NCBI RefSeq assembly: GCF_027922005.1
Contig: NZ_BSEV01000002.1
Span: 1 to 64,000, forward strand
DNA length: 64,000 nt
Direction of reading: 5' to 3'
Origin: Streptosporangium carneum
GTDB taxonomy: Bacteria; Actinomycetota; Actinomycetes; Streptosporangiales; Streptosporangiaceae
How positions within the stretch are numbered: the first letter of the stretch is position 1; each line of letters begins with the position of its first letter. Position numbers and translations under genes: made by a program. Shown here piece after piece: positions 42,973-50,326 of the stretch. A model generated the notes under the pieces. The model worked only from the letters and a program-made list of their open reading frames with translations, was not told where the DNA came from and searched no databases.

Positions 42973-42990
42973 ACCTACGCTAACGTAGGT
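42973..42990. promoter_or_regulatory. Palindromic operator before the desaturase gene
   Basis: ACCTACG-CTAA-CGTAGGT, a perfect 7-bp inverted repeat, lies 34 bases before the start codon. A possible -10 (TAGTCT, 43001-43006) follows, so the palindrome covers the -35 region. The size fits a TetR-family repressor; none is encoded nearby. Between 42676 and 43023 no gene is seen. Confidence 0.6.
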
Positions 42991-43023
42991 TACGGTTCCG
43001 TAGTCTGTGAGGGAGAAGGCCGT

Positions 43024-43956
43024 ATGCGAGAGTTCAGTCAGACCGAGCTGCTGCTTGAGCTTGAGCCCGTCGTCGCCGGTGAGCTGGACCGGCATCACAA
43101 GGTGGCCAAGGAGTGGTTCCCCCACGAGTACGTCCCCTGGTCGGAGGGCAGGGACTACGACGGCGTGTTCGGCGGCGACGCCTGGGTCGAGACTGACTCC
43201 ACGATCCCCGAGGAGGCCCGGGTCTCCCTCATCGTCAACCTGCTGACCGAGGACAACCTCCCCAGCTACCACTACGAGATCGCCACCGCCTTCGGCCGCG
43301 ACGCCGCCTGGGGCACCTGGGTGCACCGGTGGACCGCCGAGGAGGGCCGTCACGGCACCGCCATCCGCGACTACCTGACGGTCACCCGCGCCGTCGACCC
43401 GGTGGCGCTCGAGCGCGCCCGCATGTCGCACATGGAGGAGGGGTTCACCAACTCCTACGAGGGCGTGCTCCACTCCCTGGCGTACGTCTCCTTCCAGGAG
43501 CTGGCGACCCGCATCTCACACCGCAACACCGGCAAGGCGTCCCAGGACCCGAACTGCGAGCGGCTGCTCGCCAGGATCGCCGCCGACGAGAACCTGCACA
43601 TGCTCTTCTACCGCAACCTGCTCGACGCGGCCTTCAAACTGACCCCGAGCCAGACGATGCGCGCCGTCACCGACGTCGTGACCACCTTCCAGATGCCGGG
43701 AACCGGGATCGAGGGCTTCAGCCGCAAGGCGATGACCATCGCCAACGCCGGAATCTACGACCTGCGCCTGCACCTCGACGACGTCCTCATGCCGGTCCTG
43801 CGCCAGTGGGCCGTCTTCGACATGAAGGACCTCGACGGCGAGGGCGAGAAGGCCCGTGAGGAGCTCGCCGAGTTCCTCGCCCGCCTTGAGGTCTCCGCCT
43901 CCCGCTTCGTCGAGCGCCGCGAGGCCCGCCGCGCCCGCCAGGCCGCCACCTCCTGA
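43024..43956 (+). CDS. Acyl-ACP desaturase (DesA-like)
   Basis: 310 residues of the soluble ferritin-like di-iron desaturase family. Iron ligands are visible as E in TEDNLPSYHYE, EEGRH, E in MEEGFTN and DENLH. The enzyme introduces a cis double bond into acyl-ACP using ferredoxin and oxygen, as mycobacterial DesA1/DesA2 do. ATG 43024 has GGGAGAAGG upstream. It is probably a single-gene unit: palindrome before, terminator after. The reductase-like gene at 47522 could be a redox partner, but this is only an inference. Confidence 0.92.
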   Translation: MREFSQTELLLELEPVVAGELDRHHKVAKEWFPHEYVPWSEGRDYDGVFGGDAWVETDSTIPEEARVSLIVNLLTEDNLPSYHYEIATAFGRDAAWGTWVHRWTAEEGRHGTAIRDYLTVTRAVDPVALERARMSHMEEGFTNSYEGVLHSLAYVSFQELATRISHRNTGKASQDPNCERLLARIAADENLHMLFYRNLLDAAFKLTPSQTMRAVTDVVTTFQMPGTGIEGFSRKAMTIANAGIYDLRLHLDDVLMPVLRQWAVFDMKDLDGEGEKAREELAEFLARLEVSASRFVERREARRARQAATS

Positions 43957-43965
43957 CCGCCGCCT

Positions 43966-44003
43966 CCCTCGGGACCGCGCTCCACAGGGCGCGGTCCCGA
44001 GGG
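43966..44003. terminator. Hairpin between the desaturase and GNAT genes
   Basis: A 15-bp perfect stem, 43966-43980 with 43989-44003 (core CCTCGGGACCGCGC), around an 8-base loop, between convergent stops. Confidence 0.8.
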
Positions 44004-44011
44004 GCAGGCCG

Positions 44012-44503
44012 TCATCCGTCCGCGGTCGCCCTGACAGGCCTGCTCAGCCGTACGTCCTCCGCGACGTAGCCCAGGGACCGGTAGAACCCGAGGGCCCGCA
44101 GGTTGGCCGCCCCCGTCTCCAGGACGACGTTCTCCAGACCCCGGTCACGCGCCCACGCCTCGGCCCGGGCGACCAGGGCCCGTCCGACGCCCCGCCCGGT
44201 CTGCCGGGGGGCGACGGCGAGCTCGCCGATGTAGCCGTCGACCTGCCCGGTGAAGTGCGCGCGCTCGGTGACGGTCACGAACCCGACCACCCGGCCCGCG
44301 CTCTCGGCCACGAACACCTCGCCCTTCCCCCCGGCCGCCCGCTCCAGCGAGTCCGTCACCCAGCCGACGACGGCCTCGGCGACCGCTCCCGCCTCACGCC
44401 ACGCCGCGACGCCCTGGGTGAGCCGGGGCGCGAGGGCGACGACGGCGTCACGGTCCTCCTCGCGGTAGGACCGGATGACGACCCGCGCCCGCTCGGTTCC
44501 CAT
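44012..44503 (-). CDS. GNAT family N-acetyltransferase
   Basis: 163 residues. The GNAT acetyl-CoA motif is GELAVAPRQTGRGVGRALVARAE, followed by NVVLETGAANLRALGFYRSLGY. The acceptor is unknown. ATG 44503 is preferred over GTG 44512, which lies directly against its purine-rich stretch. Confidence 0.88.
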   Translation of the reverse strand: MGTERARVVIRSYREEDRDAVVALAPRLTQGVAAWREAGAVAEAVVGWVTDSLERAAGGKGEVFVAESAGRVVGFVTVTERAHFTGQVDGYIGELAVAPRQTGRGVGRALVARAEAWARDRGLENVVLETGAANLRALGFYRSLGYVAEDVRLSRPVRATADG

Positions 44504-44637
44504 GGGCCCCACTCTCCCACCGGGACCGCGTCATAAAAAAGCCCCGGCCACGAGGCCTGCCTTCCGGTGGACCGGGAGGCGGCGGCGAGGAGGCCGGAGG
44601 CCGGCGATTGTCGGTGGGCGTCCCTATGGTGCCGATC

Positions 44638-44802
44638 ATGAAAGATGCGGTGCGGGTGCACCTTCCCTCCTGTCCCTTCGCCCCGGTGGCGGACGGGCCC
44701 TCCTCATCCGGTCCTGGTGACGGGAGCGCCACGACGCTCGACGGCCACGCCGGCCCCGCGGTCGCGGTCGTCACCCGCCCCGGGACGCGGGTGATCGCGT
44801 GA
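44638..44802 (+). CDS. Small ORF coupled to the large repeat protein
   Basis: 54 codons ending in a GTGA overlap with the gene at 44799. The product has no recognised domain and an undistinguished composition (Pro, Gly, Val). The overlap and same strand suggest translational coupling, but the ribosome-binding site is poor. Confidence 0.3.
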   Translation: MKDAVRVHLPSCPFAPVADGPSSSGPGDGSATTLDGHAGPAVAVVTRPGTRVIA

Positions 44803-47498
44803 GCGCGGCGTGGGAGGCGGTCCGGGAGGCGGTCGACGCCGGGGACGCCGCCGCCGTGGCGACGCTGGTGGCCGGGTTCGACGACGGGGAACGGCGCGAG
44901 GTGGCGCGTGAGCTGCCCGGCCACCTGCCGCTCGCGCGCCGTCTGGGAGAGGAGAAGGACCGCCTGCGGGAGGCCGAACGGGAACGGGTGCGGCAGGAAC
45001 GGCTGGCCGAGCAGCGGCGTGAGGCCGCCAGGCGGGGCTGGTCGGAGGACTCGGTGTGGGACAACTGGCACTACGACACCTGGGAGGAGCAGGTGGAGGA
45101 GCGGTGGATCGAGCCCATGCGCGTCGCGGGCGCGGGGACGATCACCGGGGCGGCCGCCGTGGTCTCCTGGCTGAACCGGCGCGACCTGAGACGCTGGTGG
45201 GAGCCCGTCGAGGTCGACGACGTGCCGCTGATCCTCCAGGCGGTCGCCGCCAGACCCGCGAAGTGGCAGGGGGACCTGGCCGTCCGCCTGGCGCTGCGGC
45301 TGCGCGGGCTGCGCCCCACCGTGGACCGGCCCACCAGGCTGGCGCTGGAACTGCTGCGCCGTACCGGGGTCGAGCCGCCCGCCCACGACCCGCTCACCGT
45401 CGCCTGGATCGCGGCCGTCTCCTCACCCGGGAGTCTGGGCGAGGACCCGCTGCTCGAGGTGATGCTGCCCCGGCTGTTCGAGGCCGAGGGAGTGGGCAGG
45501 GCGCTGCGCGACGACCGCGAGTGGCCGTCCGCGCTCAGCGCTCTCGCCAGGAAGGGGCGGATCGGCCGCGAGGCGCTGCTCGACGGCTGTCTCAGCCGCT
45601 TCCTGCGGGGCGGCCCGGCCCCCGACATGCGCTTCTTCGTCCGCCTGCACGAGGCGCTCGACCCGACGGCCGAGGAGGTGGACACGCGCCGCCGTGACTA
45701 CCTGCGGTTGCTGCCCGCCGCTCCGGCCAACGTCGCCGACCTGGCGCTCAAGCAGGTGCGCCGCCTCGACTCCGTGGACGCCGAGGAGGCGGGAGAGGCG
45801 GTGGAGGGCCTGCTCTTCCGCGCGGAGAGCAGGCTGGTGCTCGCCGGGCTCGCCTGGCTCGACCGGCTGGCCCGCGACCAGCGGGAGGACCTCGACGGCT
45901 ACGCCCCGGCCCTGGCCGTAGCGCTCGTCTCCGAGTCGGCCGACGCCCGTGCGCGCGCCGTACGACTGGTCGTCAAGCACGCGGGGCGCTTCACCCCGCC
46001 GGGCGCGGAGGTGATCGTCGACGTCGTGCCCCTGCTTCCCGCGGTACCCGGCTCCCGCCTCGCCGCGGCCTTCGGCGGCGAGCCTGTGGCCGCCGAGCCG
46101 GAGCCCCAGCCGGAGCCGTTCGTCCCCTTGCCGCTGCCGCCCGCGCCCACGCCGAACCTCATGCCGCCGCCGGTCCTCACCGTGCACGAACTGCTGCGCT
46201 CCAGGATGTCGAAGTCCCAGTGGCGCAGCGTCGAGGACTGGCTCGACGGGTTCGTCAGGCTGGTCGCCCAGGAGCGCGACGCGCTGACCGCCGCGCTCGC
46301 GCCCATCGCCGCACAGTTCAGGGACGAGCACTACTGGTCGGCGCCGTGGGACCTGCGCGAGTGGGTGGTGGCGATGGCCAGGGAGCTGGCCGACCCGGGC
46401 GCGGAGTCGAGGGCGGTCGCGCCGGACCCGTACGGCCCGCGCCGGACCGTCCAGGAGCGGGTGCCGGAGCCCGGCCGCCGCGAGCACAGCCGGCGGCTGC
46501 CGCTGCTTCGCTTCGCCGAGGTCTACCAGGCGCTCATGGACGGAAGACTGCCGCCGTACCTCCTGGCCACGCCGACCCATGAGAACGGCCGCCTGGACGC
46601 GGAGAAGCTGGTGGAGAGGCTGGAGGGATACGAGCGGGCGGGCGTCGAGGCTCTCCCTGTCGACCTGGAGCAGGCGCTGCTCCGCCTTCCCCGCGCGGTG
46701 CCCGCCGAGGTGGCCGAGCGAGCCGCCGGGCTGACCGGCGAGGCCGGCAGGACCGCCGCCCGTTGGATGACGACGGCCCGCCCCGAACCCCGGATCACGC
46801 TGCGCCGGGAGGTCGACGATCAGGAGGTTCGCCTCGTTCCCGAGGCCGTCGGCGGGCCCACGGGCGTGACGCTGCTCGACGACATCCTCGCCGCCCCTCG
46901 GACCGAGGAAGGCTGTGACGCCCTGCTCGGCGTGCTGCCCGCGCATCGGGAGGTGGTCGCCGCGAACACCGTCCAGATGCTGCTGGTCCACATGACGTCC
47001 TACCGCAAACCCTCGCCGGAGGACCTGGCCACACTGGCCTGCGCCGAAGGGCCGGGAGGCGAGGGCGTGGCGCTGATCCTGGCCTACCACCTGCGCCGCG
47101 GGGCCACGAGCGGGGTCGTGACGCCGTTCCTGAAACTGGCCGCCTCGGGAGGGCTCCCCGGCCGGGAGACGGGCAGGCAGCTGGCGGCGCTCCTGCGCCA
47201 CCACGGAGACTCCCCCGCCGAGGCGCTGGCCGTGCTGCGGACCGCGGCCCGGCGGGGCGCGCACCGGGAGGTGTGGCAGGTGATGGCCGGCCTGTTGCCC
47301 GCCTACCTGCCCGAATCCGGCGAACGGGCCACGACCGCGCACACCAGGCTGGTGGAGTTCGCCGCCGACGTGGCCGAGTGGGCGCAGGCCAGGGGCGAGC
47401 TGCCGGAGATCGCGCGACTCGCCGAACGGCGGCGGGCCAGCGACCTGGTACGGCACGCCCGCCGCCTGCACGGCCTGCTCACCGGCCGGCCCGGGTGA
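44799..47498 (+). CDS. Large helical-repeat protein, DUF6493-like
   Basis: 899 residues, soluble. A charged coiled-coil-like stretch rich in Arg and Glu spans about 48-80. Most of the rest is made of short helix pairs as in HEAT-like scaffolds. A Pro-rich hinge occurs near residue 430-455 (several PEPQPEP/PLPLPP runs). The overall layout and the segment ADARARAVRLVVKHAGR resemble DUF6493 proteins, often encoded beside SWIM zinc-finger and MoxR/VWA genes. None of those is adjacent here. The role is unknown. Confidence 0.75.
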   Translation: MSAAWEAVREAVDAGDAAAVATLVAGFDDGERREVARELPGHLPLARRLGEEKDRLREAERERVRQERLAEQRREAARRGWSEDSVWDNWHYDTWEEQVEERWIEPMRVAGAGTITGAAAVVSWLNRRDLRRWWEPVEVDDVPLILQAVAARPAKWQGDLAVRLALRLRGLRPTVDRPTRLALELLRRTGVEPPAHDPLTVAWIAAVSSPGSLGEDPLLEVMLPRLFEAEGVGRALRDDREWPSALSALARKGRIGREALLDGCLSRFLRGGPAPDMRFFVRLHEALDPTAEEVDTRRRDYLRLLPAAPANVADLALKQVRRLDSVDAEEAGEAVEGLLFRAESRLVLAGLAWLDRLARDQREDLDGYAPALAVALVSESADARARAVRLVVKHAGRFTPPGAEVIVDVVPLLPAVPGSRLAAAFGGEPVAAEPEPQPEPFVPLPLPPAPTPNLMPPPVLTVHELLRSRMSKSQWRSVEDWLDGFVRLVAQERDALTAALAPIAAQFRDEHYWSAPWDLREWVVAMARELADPGAESRAVAPDPYGPRRTVQERVPEPGRREHSRRLPLLRFAEVYQALMDGRLPPYLLATPTHENGRLDAEKLVERLEGYERAGVEALPVDLEQALLRLPRAVPAEVAERAAGLTGEAGRTAARWMTTARPEPRITLRREVDDQEVRLVPEAVGGPTGVTLLDDILAAPRTEEGCDALLGVLPAHREVVAANTVQMLLVHMTSYRKPSPEDLATLACAEGPGGEGVALILAYHLRRGATSGVVTPFLKLAASGGLPGRETGRQLAALLRHHGDSPAEALAVLRTAARRGAHREVWQVMAGLLPAYLPESGERATTAHTRLVEFAADVAEWAQARGELPEIARLAERRRASDLVRHARRLHGLLTGRPG

Positions 47499-47521
47499 CC
47501 CGGACGGCCGGGGCGACGGGG

Positions 47522-48757
47522 TCAGCTCTTCGCGAGGTCGGCCAGCGGCACGGAGAGGTCGGTGAGACGGGCCGGATCGACGGGAACGGCGGCGCGGATC
47601 AGCTCCTGCACCGGGGAGATGCCGTCGTCCCACTGGTTGACGTGCATCCCCGCCACGACCCGGCCGCCCGCGAGCCAGAAGGCGTAGAAGGCGTTCCCCT
47701 CCAGGTCTCCGCGGACGACGACGGAGTCGTAGCCGCCGGGCGCGAACCATCCGGAGAACTCCATGCCGACGTCGTACTGGTCGGTAAAGAAGTAGGGGGG
47801 CCTGTCGTAGACGACCTCCTGCCCCAGCATCGCCTTACCCGCCGCCAGACCGCCGTTGAGCGCGTTGGCCCAGTGCTCGACACGGATGTGGGCGCCGTAA
47901 CGCGGGTTGAAGGCGTTGGCCACGTCGCCCGCGGCGTGGACGTCGGGGTCCTCCGTGCGCAGGGACGCGTCGACGACGATGCCGTTGTCGACGGCCAGGC
48001 CCGCCAGCACGGCGAGCTCGACGTTGGGCTGCACGCCGACGCCCACGATCACCACGTCGGCGGGGATCTCGGCGCCGTCGTCGGTCACCACCTTCCTGAC
48101 CCGCTCCTCGCCGACGAACCCGGTCACCTGCCTGCCGAACCGCAGGTCGACTCCGTGCCGCCGGTGGACCTCCGCGAAGAAGGCGCCCATCTCCGGGCCG
48201 AGCGCGGCCCGCAACGGCACCGGCTGCGGCGCGACGACGGTCACCTCGCAGCCGTACTCCCGCGCGGCGGCGGCCGTCTCGAGCCCGATCCATCCGGCTC
48301 CGACGACGACCACCCGGCCGCCGCCCCTGATCGCCTCGCGGAGCCGCCGTGAGTCCTCGAGACTGCGGAGGTAGTGCAGGCCGTCGAGCTCGACGCCGGG
48401 CACGTCGAGGCGGCGCGGGGACGCGCCGGGGACGAGCAGCAGCTTGTCGTAGCCGAGATGACCGCCGCCGTCGAGCTCCAGCCTGCGCGAGCCCCTGTCG
48501 AGGCCGGTCACCCGGCTGCCGAGCACCAGCTCGACGGAGTGCTCGCCGTACCAGGCCTCGTCGTGGACGTAGACCTTGGCCTGGTCCTCCTTGCCGAGCA
48601 GGAAGCCCTTCGACAGCGGAGGTCGTTCGTACGGCAGCTCGGTCTCGGCGCCGATCAGTGTGATCCCGCCGTCGAAGCCCTCCTCCCGCAGGGACTGGGC
48701 GGCCTTCGCACCGGCGAGGCCGGCGCCGACGATGACGAACGTCTGCTCGGTAGTCAT
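47522..48757 (-). CDS. FAD/NAD(P)-dependent ferredoxin reductase-like oxidoreductase
   Basis: 411 residues. FAD-binding GxGxxG is IVGAGLAGAKAAQSL near the N-terminus, the NAD(P) motif is VVVVGAGWIGLETAAAA in the middle, and DVHAAGDVANAFNP is the second FAD motif. The ELPYERPPLSKGFL motif is that of the putidaredoxin/rhodocoxin reductase family, which passes electrons to ferredoxins for P450s or dioxygenases. ATG 48757 follows AAGGAGG. No ferredoxin or P450 gene is adjacent. Confidence 0.92.
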   Translation of the reverse strand: MTTEQTFVIVGAGLAGAKAAQSLREEGFDGGITLIGAETELPYERPPLSKGFLLGKEDQAKVYVHDEAWYGEHSVELVLGSRVTGLDRGSRRLELDGGGHLGYDKLLLVPGASPRRLDVPGVELDGLHYLRSLEDSRRLREAIRGGGRVVVVGAGWIGLETAAAAREYGCEVTVVAPQPVPLRAALGPEMGAFFAEVHRRHGVDLRFGRQVTGFVGEERVRKVVTDDGAEIPADVVIVGVGVQPNVELAVLAGLAVDNGIVVDASLRTEDPDVHAAGDVANAFNPRYGAHIRVEHWANALNGGLAAGKAMLGQEVVYDRPPYFFTDQYDVGMEFSGWFAPGGYDSVVVRGDLEGNAFYAFWLAGGRVVAGMHVNQWDDGISPVQELIRAAVPVDPARLTDLSVPLADLAKS

Positions 48758-48850
48758 GCCCTCCTTCTTATCCAATTCCCGTGCCGGTTTCGATCAGTTG
48801 GCGGAATCGGCTCGGGAGTGGCGTCCCCGTCCACAGGAGCCCCAGGAGAC

Positions 48851-49624
48851 CTACAGGGGAACGAGGTCCTCGCGGGGGCGCGGACCCGTCGCCCTCTGGA
48901 TGCGGTGAGGACCGCTCCGCCGCAGCTTCCACGGGACGTCCCCCTCGACCGTCACGAGAAACGTCCCGTCGGGAAGCTCCTCCTCCACCTCGCCGGGGTC
49001 GACCTCGTTGGCCAGCAGGCTCGAGTCCTCCTCGGTGTAGCCCTCGACCGCGAAGTGTTCGTCGCCGGTGAACGCCGATGTGATCGTCTCGCCTCCCTCG
49101 GCCTCGGGTTCCAGGTAGAGCACGTCGTCCCCGAACCCCCTGACCGTCGGGCCGCTCCACACGCGGGCCTCCTGAACGGACTTCAGGGTGATCTTCCACG
49201 AGCCCCGCGCGGTGACCCTCAGCGCGGCCACGGGCTCCTCGTCCCCGAGGTTGTACATCCGCGTTCCCCGGTAGCCGTTCTCTCCCTCGGCCAGGAACTC
49301 GACGTCGTCCCCTGAGGCGTCGACGCTCTGGACCATGAAGCTCCCCCTGCCCCGGGCCACGACCGTGATCAGTCCGGCCGCGGTCGTCGGCTTGATCGGG
49401 ATCAGCCTGTCGCCCGACCCCCTGTAGTGCCCCACCGCGGCCCGGGAGGTCTCCGTCTCCGTCTCCGTCTCTGTTTCCGTCGGCGTCGGCGTCACGGACG
49501 GCGGGGCGGTGGACGGCGGAGGGGTGGGCGCCCGCACTCCGTAGGGGAAGGAGAGGGGGATGGTGCTGCATCCGGCGAGGCTGAGCACGAGCCCAACGGT
49601 CGCCGCCACTGGCAGAACACGCAT
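48851..49624 (-). CDS. Putative lipoprotein with Thr-Glu repeat
   Basis: 257 residues. A lipoprotein signal ends in the lipobox LSLAGC, so the mature protein is probably anchored to the outer face of the membrane. A proline-rich stretch and a TETETETETE repeat (from repeated GAGACG codons) follow. The rest is beta-rich with no known domain. ATG 49624 places the signal peptide correctly. Confidence 0.75.
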   Translation of the reverse strand: MRVLPVAATVGLVLSLAGCSTIPLSFPYGVRAPTPPPSTAPPSVTPTPTETETETETETSRAAVGHYRGSGDRLIPIKPTTAAGLITVVARGRGSFMVQSVDASGDDVEFLAEGENGYRGTRMYNLGDEEPVAALRVTARGSWKITLKSVQEARVWSGPTVRGFGDDVLYLEPEAEGGETITSAFTGDEHFAVEGYTEEDSSLLANEVDPGEVEEELPDGTFLVTVEGDVPWKLRRSGPHRIQRATGPRPREDLVPL

Positions 49625-49776
49625 TTTTCCGATCTTAGACGCGGGTCGAGCGAACCGAGCGAGATACCACAAAACAGGCATTGTCCGCGATTGACAGGCA
49701 CCGGGCGGTCTCCGTGCACCCGGTCGCCGGCGGTCTCCGGTCGCACGAGCGCACCGCACCCTTATTTCATCACTTG

Positions 49777-49805
49777 TTGACTTTCTGGGTGCCCCGACTT
49801 ACCGT
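49777..49805 (+). promoter_or_regulatory. Promoter of the MarR-RPH-like operon
   Basis: TTGACT (49777-49782), a 17-base spacer, then TACCGT (49800-49805), ending 41 bases before the GTG start of the regulator. Confidence 0.45.
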
Positions 49806-49821
49806 TGCGATGACGCACTGG

Positions 49822-49835
49822 TTGCAGCTATGCAA
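49822..49835. promoter_or_regulatory. MarR-type operator TTGCA-GCTA-TGCAA
   Basis: A perfect 5-bp inverted repeat with a 4-base spacer lies between the promoter and the start codon of the MarR gene, the usual place for MarR autoregulation. A further TTGCG half-site lies at 49805. Confidence 0.55.
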
Positions 49836-49846
49836 GGAGTTGCCCC

Positions 49847-50326
49847 GTGGACAGCGTGGAGCGCGACCGCCTCGCCGACGCCATCGGCGACTTCAGACGG
49901 GCCATGATCCCCGGCTTCGTCCTTCACCTGCTGCGCGGCTTCGAAGGCGACGAGCCCTCGATGATCCAGCTCGCCACGCTCTACGTCCTCGACCGCCCGG
50001 ACCCTCCGACGCTCCGCGTGCTCGCCGAGCGCGTCGGCCGGTCGGTCTCCGCGACCAGTCGCCTGGTCGACCAGCTCGTACGGCGAGGCCTGGCCGACCG
50101 CCGCGAGGACCCCGACGACCGGCGACTGCGACGGATCGTCCTCACCCAGGACGGCACGGACTTCCTACGGAGGTTCGAGCGCGCGAGGGCGGACGCCCAG
50201 CTCCAGGTCATGGCCCATCTCACCGCCGAAGAACGCGCGCTCGTGACCCGGGCGTTCACGCTGCTCGGCGAAGCATCGAGGAGACGCACTGATGCCCGAC
50301 ACCCCACTGATCCTGAAATTCGATGA
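49847..50326 (+). CDS. MarR family transcriptional regulator
   Basis: 159 residues. The winged helix is about 45-115, with LRVLAERVGRSVSATSRLVDQLVRRGLADRRED-type sequence: a recognition helix followed by the basic wing DPDDRRLRRIVLT. GTG 49847 has AAGGAG upstream. The last 35 bases overlap the start of the downstream enzyme gene, so the two are one operon, and the palindrome at 49822 is the likely autoregulatory site. Confidence 0.92.
   Translation: MDSVERDRLADAIGDFRRAMIPGFVLHLLRGFEGDEPSMIQLATLYVLDRPDPPTLRVLAERVGRSVSATSRLVDQLVRRGLADRREDPDDRRLRRIVLTQDGTDFLRRFERARADAQLQVMAHLTAEERALVTRAFTLLGEASRRRTDARHPTDPEIR

Noticed and set aside
49640-49846. Search for a rifamycin-associated element upstream of the RPH-like operon
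   Set aside because: No GGGGCTTGC/GCAAGCCCC-like inverted repeat was found; only the MarR-type palindrome is present.
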